DNA from: Powellomyces hirtus
Taxonomy: Eukaryota; Chytridiomycota; Chytridiomycetes; Spizellomycetales; Powellomycetaceae
Reading direction: 5' to 3'
Length of the DNA: 64,000 bases
Assembly (NCBI GenBank): GCA_025526995.1
Contig: JAHLKG010000003.1
Coordinates: 186,001-250,000, forward strand
Positions 46,472 through 58,937 of the stretch are shown in pieces. A model generated the notes under the pieces. The model saw only the letters and a list, made by a program, of their open reading frames with translations. It did not search any database and was not told where the DNA came from. The position numbers and the translations under genes are program-made. Every line of letters begins with the position of its first letter. Position 1 is the stretch's first letter.

Positions 46472-47233
46472 ATGTCTTGGTACCCCGTCATTTTTAGCTC
46501 CCACCACTTTCCACCGTATTTTATTCTACATAGTCCCCTCACCTGCGTACTAGAACATCTCTCACGTTTCTTTTGCATTTTATCAAATCACACATTCATT
46601 ATGATTATATAGAATTTACCGAACAAATCTCGAGTTCAACACGACCGGTTGAAAGCCTCGCACCCAGAGATAAATGCGCAGCCGCTGAGTCAGCGGATGA
46701 GTGCTGGTAGTTGATAAAGCCATACGGGTTGATGAGAATACAACGTACGTAAGCTGGCTACTTGATGTCTGGCTGGTTTGGCTCGCAAGTCTCAACACTC
46801 TTGTTAGCCTGTGAAGGAAGCTGGGCCCCGCCTGTCTCTTTTCTGTTCAGTTTATGACAACACAATCCCAATCCCCTTGCAAGAAAGAAAACAAAACCAG
46901 CATACCCTCTCGTTTCCTTCATCCGCACCACCTGCTGCTTGTCTTTCATCCTTACCCCCGGAAGTCTATCCGGCTGCAACCCCCTACCGCGTTGCTTCGT
47001 CAACATTGCTCCTTTTCCCTTCACACCCGAACAGCCCGCTGGCTTTCCTTCCCCGGCACGGCTTCTGAGAGCAGTCTCTACTTTCCCCGGTTGCAGCCGC
47101 TGGTCGTCTGTCTAATCTCATTAAAGCTACAGCCCACATTCGCCTACATTCCCGCGCCCATCCTCTGCGGCAAGGTCAATGCTGTACCAAAAAAATTCGT
47201 CACTGCAACTATCCTGAGCCGAACTATAGAGAT
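46472..47233. other. Intergenic, no gene seen
   Basis: About 760 bp between PWP1 and the Sds3 gene, including the PWP1 3' UTR and the Sds3 promoter. Only short open frames are present. Confidence 0.5.
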
Positions 47234-49267
47234 ATGGCCGACAACAGCATAGCACCGGCCGAAAGCAGCGCCGCTCCTCCTCTTCTGGACCCGCCAAGCA
47301 AGTCGAGCGAAGACTCGGCAATTTCTCTTCCATTGCCAGAGTCGGACGATAAACCAACGCGGCTGGATACCACATTGCTGAGAGGGTCACCCGTGCAATC
47401 ACCAACAGAGCCGGCATCCACCACCACTTCAACGGACGCAACCGCCATACCCGATACAGGACCCATGCCAACGAAGCGGCCCGAGCCACCTTCTCGCACT
47501 CCCTCACCGGAACCGCAATCGCCGTCGAAAATCGTCGCTGACACTGATCTCGCGACTCGCTCGACCAAACGGAGCAAGCATGACCGGAATGATCGGGCAC
47601 GACATGGTCCGAAAACGGTTGAGATTGTTGCTGACGGTACGTTTTGGTTCTTGGCCAACCAGCCACGCCTCGCGAGTGAATGTCGCCGTCAACGAGAAGG
47701 CATGCTCAACATCTTAAACTACTCACGTTAGACGACGAGCATGAGATTGCGAGGAAAGAAGCTCTGAAATCCTTGACGGATATCGAGCATGAGTTCGCAA
47801 AGTTTCGGGAGAAGTGCGTAACAATATGGTCTTCATCAATCGTCCAAAGGGATTTTCGTTATTCATCGCGGTGCAACTGTTAGGATGTATCAGGAGAAAA
47901 TGGCCGAAACAGAGGCCGAAGTAGCTGCAGTGGAGAATGGTGAGCGTTATCATAAACTCAATCGCAGGGACGTGCTGTTGGACTGGGCACTCATAGGAGC
48001 TTGATATTTGTGCAGGCACACACCCACTCCTCGTCAGTCAAATGGTGGACATTGAGCAACGGAAGCAGGATAGGCTAGCAGCTGCCGGAGCGCGGTTGCG
48101 GCAAGAAGAGATTAGCTTTCAACGGCAGTTTGAAGCAGCCGTTGCACAGGCGCACACTGATTTCATAGTGAGTTTCCCCTGGTCCACGCTTTCCGTTTCA
48201 CTTGTTGCCTGCGGTTTGCTAAGGGTCGTTGATCAATAGTGTCGGCGTGGGGAAGAGCGACGACGGTTGCTCAATGAAATGGACTCGAAGCGATGGAGAA
48301 TGCATGATGAGCGACGGAGAATGGAATATGCCGAGTCTGGTATGTTTGTAGCATTCAGACTAGAGTGTTGCGTCGCTCGACGTGGCGAGGGTTGCTTTCA
48401 ATAGTCTGCTGATCGTTTGCCTCTACAACGAAAATAGCATCAGCCTCAGGTTCTCTGCCTGACCGCGCTACTTGCATGAAGAGGCGAAAAACTCTCAAGG
48501 CGGAAATAATAGAGTGGAAAGCTGTGCTTGCCAGCGGGGGATTCCCGGCAGCAACCATATCGGGACTGACAAAGAACGAGATCAACGAGGATCTCGAGTT
48601 AATAGGGGTAATGTTTATAAGCCAACGGGAACCAACCGCCTTTCGAGAACGGCTACCCGTGCTGACTCGCTTGCGCTTTCGTTATCTATTGTCTAACGAT
48701 AGATTTTGCAACCGCGGGCAAATGGTGCAGGTATGAGATATCAACGTGTCTCAATAGCGAAACAGAATTGAAGAGAAACACACACACACAATACCAACCG
48801 AACCTGCAAAATCAAAAATCAAAACAGGAGGACGAGCAAAGAAGCAAGTAACGACGAAATCCTCCTCGGAAGCGATATCCGCGGCGAGTTCCTCGGCAGC
48901 AGCCAGCAGTGGAGCACAGCGGGGAGGTGGGCTTTCCCATTCCTCCACCGCCCGCAATCTGGACCCACAACAACAACAGCAACTATCACCATCCCTTCCA
49001 CCCTCATCGTCACACCATTTGCAACCTCCGCCCTCACAACCCTCCGCGGTCTGGATCGAAGGCGATGTCTTCCACTGCGACGGATGCATCTACCGACGAA
49101 ACGACAAGGCCTTCCTCGTTGACCATGGCTCGAAAATATCAGTCAAAATCGTAACGTTCAACAAATCGGACCTCACCGTCCAGCGAACCAATGGATCCAA
49201 GACGAAAATACCCTTCGAGCAGCTGGAGGACGGACGTATGCAGCTGCAACCGAAGGGACAAGGATAG
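47234..49267 (+). CDS. Sds3/SUDS3-type subunit of the Sin3 histone deacetylase complex
   Basis: Sds3 is a coiled-coil scaffold that keeps Sin3-Rpd3 active and intact. Seven exons fit in phase: 47234-47636, 47732-47813, 47884-47939, 48016-48167, 48240-48339, 48438-48607, 48758-49267 (490 aa). The N-terminal 130 residues are disordered with SP/TP sites. The Sds3 helix follows: RKEALKSLTDIEHEFAKFRE, KMYQEKMAETEAEVAAVENG, THPLLVSQMVDIEQRKQDRL, then charged helices with DFI and ERRRLLNEMD. Next come KAEIIEWKAVLASGGFPAAT and LTKNEINEDLELIG. The C terminus WIEGDVFHCDGCIYRRNDKA with KTKIPFEQLEDGRMQLQP fits the capping domain of SUDS3. Intron 6 is long (150 nt), and its acceptor was chosen by reading phase; an alternative would end earlier. 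The last exon is S/Q-rich. Confidence 0.85.
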
Positions 49268-49958
49268 AAAAGTGGAACACAACACCCAAAAACCCATCCC
49301 TTTCATCCACTGCTGTAACCATACGCACCTCCAATCATCCCAGACACATTCACTCTGTCTCTCTCTTCGTATCCCGTTTCTTTCAAAATTTGTATAAATT
49401 AGTTTCCCCGCTCCGTGTCTTACCACGGATTTACTTCCCCCCTTCCCCGCCGTTGGGTCTTACAGTCACTTTTTCAATTTCATCAGTATTTCCCTCGCTA
49501 AGTTTTTGCTCTATTCCCGTTTACTATCCTCTTTTTTCTGAGGCTTTTCGCCAAGCTGCTCGGCGAGCGGAGGTGTGGTTATCAAAACCCCACCGACCTC
49601 CATGATGCCCCACGGCGGCGGAAGAGGTGTGGCTTTCCGTGCGGTAAAAATGAATTCTGTTGGTACCAACAGAACCGGAACCGTGGCAAGGCGGAATGAC
49701 AGGTGGTACACTTTGTAGAAACGAGTAGACGGGACCCGGCGAGTCATTCCTTACCTTATACTTACCCGTCACGCGGCAGTGCAGTGCGGAAGCCACTGAC
49801 CTCTCGCCTTCTCCTGCGTTGTTGTTTTTTGGTGTTGGTTTTTTTGGAACACTACTTATTTTGACATCACTTTTGCATTGCAACACATAACCAGCATCTG
49901 TAGCTCGCATTCCCCACACTCACATTCACACTCATACACACACACATATCACGCAACA
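49268..49958. other. Intergenic, promoter side of the PAH gene
   Basis: Nearly 700 bp without a recognised gene. It has a CA-rich leader just before the PAH start codon. Confidence 0.5.
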
Positions 49959-51987
49959 ATGTCGCTCTGCCGTGCCTCTCGTCTCGCACTGAACGCCTCG
50001 CTCCGCGCGCCTCTCCGTACTCTTGTTGCTGGGCCCGCCGCGTTGAGAGCCGCACCTTGCGCGGCAGCTATCCCACGATTCGCGGTTTCACCTCGGTTCC
50101 ATGCCTCGACAGCCACGCAAGAGAAACCGGCCGCGGCAGCTGCGGTGCCGGGTGGGGATGCGACAAAGTTGAAGTTGAGGACCACTATTAGGTGCGAGTT
50201 TGGATGGGTTGGGGAGGGGGATGTTTTGGGTGGGGTTTGATGGCAGTGGGAAGGGAGGGGAGAAGTTTTGGAGGGGTTGCCATTAAAAAATCTAACACTG
50301 TCATTCTACCCCTCGATTCAATACCACCAGGTTTAAAATTGGCGACAAAGTCGGGGCACTCACCGACGTTCTCCGGGAATTGCGCCAACTCAACGTTGAT
50401 CTCACACGCATCGAATCCCGCCCGCGCGAAGCCGGGACGTATCAATTCTACCTCGACTTTGGCGCGCGCGACGAGGCGCAGATTGATGAGATTTGTAACC
50501 ATATGAGGAGTTTTACTGAGGATCTGCAGGTTGTTAGCACGGGTGACATGGGGCTGGGTGAGTTTGTGCGAGTTGTTGGGGTGGAGATTCGAACGGGGGG
50601 GGGGGGGGGTGTGGCTGATAGATTCATTCTGAAATGACTTAGTGTCGATGCAAACCGCCCCCTGGTTCCCACGCAAAAAATCCGACATGGACACCTTTGC
50701 CGAGAAAGTGATGGAATACGGTGACGAACTCGACGCCGACCACCCGGGTTTCACGGACCCCGTGTACCGCGAACGCCGGGCCGAAATCACACGCATCGCC
50801 AAAACTTACAAATACGGGCAAGAACTACCCCGCATCCAGTACACGGCGCAAGAAACTGCCACCTGGGGCATCGTGTACAAGAAGCTCACCGCTCTGTACA
50901 AGACCCACGCGTGCCGTGAACACCAATACGTGCTGCCATTGCTCGAACACAATTGTGCGTATGCGCCCGATAATATCCCCCAGATTGAGGATGTTAGCAG
51001 GTTTATGAAGGAGAGTACCGGCTGGACTCTGAGACCCGTGATGGGGTTGTTGTCGTCCCGGGACTTTTTGAATGCGTTGGCCTTTAGGGTGTTTCATAGC
51101 ACCCAGTACATTCGTCACCATTCGCAGCCCCTGTATACCCCAGAGCCGGATGTGTGTCATGAGTTGCTGGGACATGTGCCGCTTTATGCGGACCCAGGTA
51201 AGGTTTTGCGAGTGGTTGTCGGGAAGGGCCTTCATTACCCATATCTTGTTCACGCTCTTTTACGTAGATTTCGCCGACTTCTCACAGGAAATCGGACTAG
51301 CGTCTCTCGGAGCTTCCGACGAAGACATTGAGAAGCTTGCAACAGTACGTCCCATTCAAGACAACCTCTACCATTCTTGTCCTGTTTAACCCTCTCGTTC
51401 TCTACTTCTCACTATCAGATCTACTGGTTCACAGTCGAATTTGGTCTGTGTCGCCAAGGCGATGAGGTTCGTGCTTACGGTGCGGGCCTTTTGTCCAGTT
51501 TCGGCGAGCTGGAGGTAAGGACAGGCGCATGAAAAAGCGGAGCATCCCCCATTCTCAATAATGCTTACCATGTGATTCTCTTTCTCATCCTCGCAACCAG
51601 TACTGCCTGTCGGACAAACCCCAGAAAGTTCCCTTTGATCCCAAACTCGCCGCAACGCAAAAGTACCCGTACGTACAACACTCGTCCTATACTTTCTCTC
51701 TTTCTCTGTCTCTCCACCCTACTGCCAGACTCACACCTCACATTCCCCCGTGTCTTATTTCCAGTATCACCGAATACCAGCCCCTCTATTTTGTCGCCCA
51801 CAGTTTCAAGGAAATGAAGGAACAGGTCCGTGATTACGCAGCCACCATGCAACGCCCGTTCGCGGTCCGCTACAATGCCCTCACTGAGAGCGTTGAGGTG
51901 CTGGACACCAAAGACAAGACGCTGCGCTATGCTCAGAACATCAAAGGGGAATTGATGAGGTTGATTAGCGCTATTGAGAAGAACTGA
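49959..51987 (+). CDS. Phenylalanine 4-hydroxylase (pterin-dependent), with apparent mitochondrial presequence
   Basis: The enzyme hydroxylates phenylalanine to tyrosine with tetrahydrobiopterin, iron and O2. Seven exons fit in phase: 49959-50191, 50331-50557, 50643-51197, 51268-51344, 51419-51514, 51601-51668, 51765-51987 (492 aa). Residues 1-53 have many R, A, S, L and no acidic residue ([20 protein letters not shown]), like a mitochondrial targeting signal. An ACT regulatory domain follows ([31 protein letters not shown]). The catalytic core has [46 protein letters not shown], and the iron site [13 protein letters not shown] (two His) with the Glu in [12 protein letters not shown]. It continues [10 protein letters not shown] and [20 protein letters not shown]. 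It could accept Trp or Tyr, but no second enzyme class is indicated. PAH is rare in fungi and usually cytosolic elsewhere. Confidence 0.93.
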
Positions 51988-52450
51988 GGAATTGGAACGA
52001 CGCGGGAAGTTGCGGCAAATCGGGGCTGCGAGTGGAACGAACACACGAACAACAGACAAAATCAATCAAACATTGGAAGATAGGATATCGATGGAAGAAG
52101 GATTCTCTCTATCTGCCCCCACCGCCATGACAGCCAAAAACTTTGGCCAGCTATGCCACAGAGACATAGCGCTCTCACATCTCACAGTCGGGCACATGAA
52201 ATCTACCATCATCCCTTAGTCTTGTGTTATAGCCAAGTCAGCGCAGGATAGGCTTCGTAGCAATTGAGCGACAATGGTGTAGACAGATAAATGTGTGATT
52301 CGCGAAAAATATATATAAATAGCAAGCGCTACTTCGAACAGTGGTTGCGAGTGGGATCTATCTACGAAAGTGGGTTGTTCTGTGACGGAATGACTACGAC
52401 TTGCGGCCGATTCTCCTTTGTGGTACGCCGAGCTTCGCCCATTTCTCATT
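51988..52450. other. 3' intergenic between convergent PAH and elongase genes
   Basis: About 460 bp, no gene seen. It probably holds both 3' UTRs. Confidence 0.5.
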
Positions 52451-53701
52451 CTACTGCTTCTTTGCATTCTTGGCGGCAATCCTCGCCGCCTTTGCGCGCT
52501 TCGCGTCCTGGATGAAGAAGTTGGCAAACAAGCCCAACATGGTCCACATGTAAAAGAAAAGCAAAACTCCCAGGTCCGCGGGGTACGGCTTGTGGTCTTT
52601 ATCCTTAGAGTCGTGTTGCTGCTGGTTGACGCGGGTGTAATAGATGACGCCGACGGCCTGGGCCATCATGCAGCAAAACTGGGTCATTTGCATGGCGGTG
52701 ATGTAGCGTTTGATGAAAGATACTTGGCGGATGCCGACGGCCATGCAGAGGTAGTAGCCGTACATAACAACGTGGATGAACGAGTTGAGGGCGGCGGAGA
52801 AGTAAGCTAAAGATGACAGAATAAAGAAAAGAGAACGTGTTAGACAAGGCGAGAATGCACTATGCGCAGTTTCTGTAGTTGTACGCACATTCACCGGTGG
52901 GTGCTTTGAGCACGACCAACCACCACACGGCGAAAATGCTGCCGTGGTGGTACAGATGCAGGAAGGAGATTTGGCGGTCGTTCTTTTTGAGAACCATGAT
53001 GAGAGTGTCGACAAACTCGATCGTCTTGGAGATGTAGAAGAGCCACATCAGTTTGGCCATCTGAGAACGAAACGAGGCGGGAGAGGGAGGTTTTGTTAGT
53101 GAGAGGCTTGGGAGAGAATGAAAGGGATTTGGTTTTGCATTGCGTTTGCGGGACGGAGATCGAAGGAAGACCTAAACTATGCAGCCTGCGTTCTCTATTC
53201 TCTTCCCTCAAACGCTTGCACCTTTCGACATTTCGGTCATGTCATTCTCGCCATGCTTACCGGCCACCCCTGTTTCGACTCATCTGCCAAGTTCCCCACC
53301 AGCCTATAATTCTGATCATACGCCTCCTTCAAGGTCGCGAGACACATGTAGGCACTCAACGCCGCCAACCCAGCGTTATGTAGCAGCATCAACCCCTTGA
53401 CTTGAAACTTGTTGGCATTGCGCATCAGCTTCTTGCCCCCAAAGACCATGACGAGGTATCCCGCGATGATGAGGGCGACGTGAAAGGGGTCCTGGAGCGG
53501 CAGTTTCTGGGAATGCACGCTGCGGGATGTGGACAGCCAGGTTTGCACGGCGGAGGCTTGCGTGGGGAAGTACTGCTGGGCGGCAGAGATGAGATGGTCT
53601 TCTACGGGAGCGAGGTAAGGGTCGGTCCATTTTCCGAGAGAGCGCCCAAGGGAGATGAAAACGTCTTCGGGACGTGGGATGGAAGCGAGCATGGCTGCCA
53701 T
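52451..53701 (-). CDS. ELO-family very-long-chain fatty acid elongase
   Basis: ELO proteins are the condensing enzymes (3-ketoacyl-CoA synthases) of the ER fatty-acid elongation cycle. Exons 53701-53261, 53060-52889 and 52806-52451 join in phase (322 aa). Family marks: DPFHVALIIAGYLVMVFGGK, MWLFYISKTIEFVDTLIMVL, KNDRQISFLHLYHHGSIFAV with the catalytic HxxHH box, NSFIHVVMYGYYLCMAVGIR, and KRYITAMQMTQFCCMMAQAV. The C terminus is basic (KRAKAARIAAKNAKKQ), an ER-retention-like KKQ tail. About six hydrophobic segments are present, so it is a multispan membrane protein. Chain-length preference (polyunsaturated or saturated) cannot be told from sequence. It could serve the zoospore's polyunsaturated lipids, but that is inference. 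Confidence 0.93.
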
Positions 53702-56700
53702 ATTCGGTTGGAAGATGAAGGGGTGTCAATCCAGGGAGCGACGTGAGGAATCAATGGTCCTCTATAAATATGAGGGCAAAGGGTGAACTCTCAGTTGTGC
53801 GACTGCGGGTAACTCGACGGATTTGGGCTCAGCCGACACAAGGTTGGACACTATGGGGGGGTGGGGATACACCGAAGAGAGTTGGCTTCATGCGGCGAAG
53901 ACAAAAAAAAAGAAAAAGCGCCCGCCCGCATCTCTCTCTCAGAGTCTCCCCATGACATCTCCAGTGCGACCACACAACAAAAACACGCTCGCACACGTTT
54001 GTTGAAAGCGCCCAGAATAAGAATTAAGATCCCATTTCTATGCGATCGGCGGCATTGTCGGACATAATTCTTCTCGCTCCGATTCGGACATCCAATACGT
54101 GAAGTAGGGAAAATCAGTGTGAATGCGAAATGGCAGAAACGAGACTGGCAAGTACACGTCAACTTGGTGTGATATCAGATATATGCGACCGTCAAAAAGA
54201 CACGGATGCTTTTTTGTACTGTGCACCATTTTATACCTTTGGTACTTGCATATGTGATGTCACAGATTGTAGATTCCCATTATTCCCTATCTGTTGGTGT
54301 ACTGCACATTCAAGTATCCCAAACTTTTTTCCAACAATTCGGTCCACTGCTCCTGCTGCTGCGGTGATGGCCGCTGCTTTGGGCTAGTCCAGCCGCTGCC
54401 GAGCTCTCCTCGCCGTCTGCGGCACTCGGGTGCTTCGCACTCAGAAACAGCGGTGACCAAGATTTTCAGGAGAAACGCTCGAGAGCGGCTAATCAACCAG
54501 AATGGTTCCGATTCTCTTTGTAGTTTCCTCAAATGCCGAAAACTCATATATTTGGACTGGTCCCTTGCGGCTGATGATCTCTGGCATGGATTTTAATGCG
54601 AACGGCTTCTACAGCGCGGAAGACGACGGTGAGATTTCTTAGTACCCTAGCAACTGCGGATCGTTGGTGGGTTACTAGACCTCCGGTCCTTCCACAACAA
54701 GTTCGACATGGAAACCAAACTCGACAAGCAGCGCGAAGGAGAAAACAAACAGCCGCGATGAGACACACCATCTTTTCATGACAACATCATCCCATGGTTG
54801 CAAGTCGTCTTGTAGGTTTTCCGCAGTGGCTACCGATCGCCAGTATCCCCTCGCCTGACCACCGAATGGCCTAACCTGGAACACAGTTAAAGACCAGTTC
54901 CAGGCTTAGAGGAAGATACACCAAGTACAGGACCCCCGACCTCCTCCTTTTTTGATGAGAGCACCGGCCAACAGAAGCTGACAAGCACCCAGGTCTCCAC
55001 CCTGATGGTTAGAGGTGGAGTTATGTAACGATGGCACTTACGACAGTCCGCATAACCTTGGCTTAGAACATTCAGAGACCCATATGAAATTACGCACCAT
55101 CTGTTGATCACTACATTGTCCCTTGATCGCAAATCTTGTAGGTTTACCGCATAGGGAACCGATCACCTGCATCCCCTCGCAGTCCAAGACCGCGACCCGT
55201 TTGGGCTTAGAGAAAGAGGCGAACAAAGAACCGGACGCACCACCCCTCCTTTGGTTTGCAGGGAGCACAGGATAGCAGAAGCTGATGAGCATCGGGGTCT
55301 CCTTCCCGACAAGAAAGGTGGGGTGAAGTCCACCTGGGAACTTGCGACAGTCGGCATAACCTTGGCCTGGGAAATGTGGACCTATATAAAGTTGAACATC
55401 TGTGAGATGACTTTCTAGGGTATATGGCTATGAAGTCCACACTGGTTGGTATGGTACACTACCTCTTGAAACCGTTTCTCGGAAATCTATTGCATACGCG
55501 CTGTGGGGTGCCGATGAGATGCTGGCTACCTTGAGACCTGAAGGCAAACGTGCATTGAGCAGCTTATAAGCGGAAGTGGAGATCGCTATTACGTTATAAG
55601 TTGGCTGTGGGAAAGCGCGAGGCTGGGAGATTGCGTAGACGCGCATTGACTGTGCCACCTAGGTAATCAGGAATAATCGTACATTTGATAATCTTGACTC
55701 ATTTCCTCATGGTCGAACGTCCTGTTCAAACGGCTTCCTCCTTCTTAGTCCGAGTGGACAGCCGTCTTTGTTGTATCGATCGTCATTGTATGCAACTTTG
55801 GAGTCAAGTATTTCTTTGGACCTGACGCTGACAGGTTGCACATTGGGAGCAAACTCTGGCAGTGGTGTTTCTCTTTTGCCGACAGGTTGTACATCGGAAG
55901 CAAAGTCCGTTCCCGGCGCGCTGCAGGCGTTGTTTATTCCTCTTCAAAAATAATCACAACTCAACGTGGCACGCCGCCACACCACAAGGCGAAAGTCGAA
56001 GACTTCCCGGCTGAACAAATTGTCCAGGTCCAATCTTTTCACATCATCAGAGCAATCACAGCATGGAAATTTGAGGAGATCCCGCAAACGCGGACCAGAA
56101 TGAAACTGTAACTGAAAGTTGCGCCAGCGAATACGAGGACGGTGTGACCCAGATCTCTACAGAATCCAGCCTGACTCTGGCCTGCAGATGTTCGATTCTT
56201 GGAAGAACAAATGCAGACTCTATCGCGGAGGTCCTGTGAGGTACAGTCAGTGGACAAATGCGGATATGGCGTTGAAGGGTTCTATCCGTCCCACAACACT
56301 ACCTTGAAACCTGCCAAGCAAACTCCAGGGAGTGCATCGACACCTGTCTCAATTCTTGGAAGGCCTGACGCTGTGGTGAGACCAACTCACCGAAAGGGGA
56401 TTGGGCAAAGCGCAGGAGTGACGAGATGCGGAGCACGATCAAGAAGATGATGACGGATGGCTTTGCGGGAGGCGGCGACTGGATGCCGGCATATCGGCTC
56501 TGCCATCTCATGCGCGCTGGATTGAGTTTTATGCAACTTCTCGTGCATTCACCACATGTCAGGAAGACAAAAATGTATGCCGTCTTTTGCTTCAAGGACT
56601 GACACGGCAATACATATGCCGAGTGGCTGTATCAGCGGTCTTGAGTCATAAACGCATACCATTTCCCCACCACTGACATTTCCGTACCACTGAGACGGAA

Positions 56701-58937
56701 CAGGACTACGCCGCCCTCGTCAAAGTTGTTCGCGTGGATGATGCCAACCATAAGCAATGCCGCTGGATCCCGGCTCTTGAATCTGAAGTTGCCACATCAG
56801 CGAGTAAGCGGAACGGCAATGAGGGGCAGGCAGAGCAGAGGAGATCGCCGATAAGGCGAGAAAAAAGACGTGATCACTTGCGACTGTCCAACAATGTCGG
56901 ACGACGCCCTACTCAACATCGGTGGGGTTGACGCATACCGGACGGAGATGACATTACGTAGAATTGGAATGAGATAGAGATGCGCGGCAATCAGGACGAA
57001 GCGTAAGCATGGCAAAAAGTGCCTTCAAACTCGTCCACATCCGTCCGAGGTTCGTGGTCTGATGGCTGCCGTCTTCCCTGCCACTCCATATTACTTTAGT
57101 TTGAACGACACAGGGGACGCACTCAAATGCGACATTCAAAGTAGAAGGTGGCATAAAGAGTAGAAAGGGAACATGGCGTAGAATTGGCGCAGACAGGTAG
57201 ATAGAGATCCATGAGCAGCCATCATTATGCAAAACATCGACGTGTAAGTTTGCGACTATCAACCACCACAACGCAGTGCCTTCACTCCACACTGGAGCGC
57301 TTGTGAAGAGGACATGCATACTAGCCTGATGCTACGCCATAAAGCACGTGAATTTTTCGAGCTTCAAGTATGTGCCACCTGTTTTCAAACATTTCTTTGC
57401 ATCGTACCCTTGCCCTGCTACACAAGCTCTCAACTCACATTCATCGGGGGTATCTTACTTACCCTCACCTTCTGGCTTCCCTAGAATCCATTTTTTTCAA
57501 AGATACAACCGCAGGTTACCGAATTTATTCATTACTCCAAATGGCCACGTTGAAGGGAGCTAATGACGCACGCTTGGGCGAAGAGCAGTCGCGTTCATTA
57601 GATAACCGCTCAATACGACACAGGTACCTTCAAAGAGGATGTCGCTGGTAGCATTTGGCCTCGAAGTATAAATATTCTGATTTCAAAGGCATATCCTATC
57701 CTTTCAAATAAGTATTGTGGTGTTGCAAGTCGGCAGCCTTATTACTCCGCTGTATCCTAGATGTAGTGTCGGTGGATCTCTAATGGGAAATGCGTGGGGT
57801 GGGAATTTATTGATGTCATGAGCAAAAATTAATGACCGGAAACGCGGTGACGCGGCGAATAGGGTTCTGTGACATTTTGCACGAGACAGGGGCAGTCGTG
57901 TGCGCGCTCGCGTGGGTTTGGTGGCAGAGTGAGAGAGAGTGCACTGGATAAGGGCGTGCGTGTGTCTGTGTACTACCGCCGCCCTGTTCCACCCTTAATA
58001 ATGATGATAACAACTTCCAGAGATAAGCGCGACGCTTTTGCACAGCCACTTGCTGATAAGGAATCTACCCGATATTTTTTCCCCTTTTTGTACGCAATGA
58101 TTGGCTGGGCCGTGTGTTTTGTCTCCCACCGCGCGTTATTCTTTGACTCGTTCGGTTGATCCCGTTCTCAATGATGGACTACAATTGTATGATGATGATG
58201 ATGATGGGATGTGAGGCGGCGCCACGCAGAAAAGCGCTGTTGGCGTTGGTTGGGTTGAGTGTAAGTTGGGTTGGGTTTGGGTTCACAATCCATCATCTCA
58301 TCATACCATCATCATCATCATCATTCCCGGTCCGGCCCGAAGTACGACTGAACTGACGGGGGGCGCTTCGTAACAAACAGGACAGCCAAGAAACGAGCGG
58401 GCGGTGTGGAAGTGCAAGTGGAAGGGAGTGAAATTTGATAAGAATGAAAAGTGTGGGGAAATCACGCACAGCCCTCACCCTTGCACTTGTACTCGCATCA
58501 ACCAACGCTCGTCTCCGAGTCGGTAGTCTCTCTCTGTCTGGTCTGTCTCACCGTCACAATCACAGCCCTTGCTGAAGTTGCAGAGATAACAAGACTCCCG
58601 CTCAACTCACATCCGCCAAAGCACAAGATCGTCGCTTTTTGATCTCTCTTTCCTTCGGCCTCGTAATTATATAATTTATACATTAATTGTATTTCCCCCC
58701 CATACCACTCCCCGTTCCCGTTTTCCACTACTCCCAACCTTGTTCCCACGTCATATGGCCCCTTGCGCCAGCGACAGCATACCAACCACTTCTCGCAAGA
58801 TCCTGCCGGAACTTAATCGCTCGCAGCACCACTCGTAGCAATCCACTGCATCCCTGGGCGGCTGTTGCGAAAGCACTCATCCTCTCTCAGCAATATCAAA
58901 TACGGAACCCGACCACCGCCACAACCATCACCACAAA
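53702..58937. other. 5.2 kb gene-poor region
   Basis: No recognisable gene on either strand; open frames stay below about 125 codons. It contains a diverged tandem duplication (54795-55400), two copies of a GACAGGTTG-YACAT-type segment (near 55829 and 55889), a similar pair of short segments near 56960 and 57170, and ATG/CAT triplet runs near 58186-58206 and 58306-58323. It may be decayed repetitive DNA. Confidence 0.5.
54795..55400 (-). repeat. Diverged tandem duplication of about 0.3 kb
   Basis: Two head-to-tail copies of about 300-330 bp are recognisable by parallel blocks: GYADCRK is encoded in both (minus strand), and anchors such as CTTGTAGGTTT, CAGAAGCTGA and GCATAACCTTGG recur in order. 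Many substitutions and indels separate them. Frames on the minus strand share similar words (QGYADCRK, then FC-x-PVL), which suggests decayed coding sequence. Confidence 0.65.

Noticed and set aside
50597..50609. Run of G in the PAH gene as a frameshift
   Set aside because: It lies inside intron 2, between a good donor and acceptor, so it does not affect the protein.
53702..58937. Possible transposon in the gene-poor region
   Set aside because: No transposase or reverse-transcriptase motifs, no terminal repeats and no target duplication could be seen.
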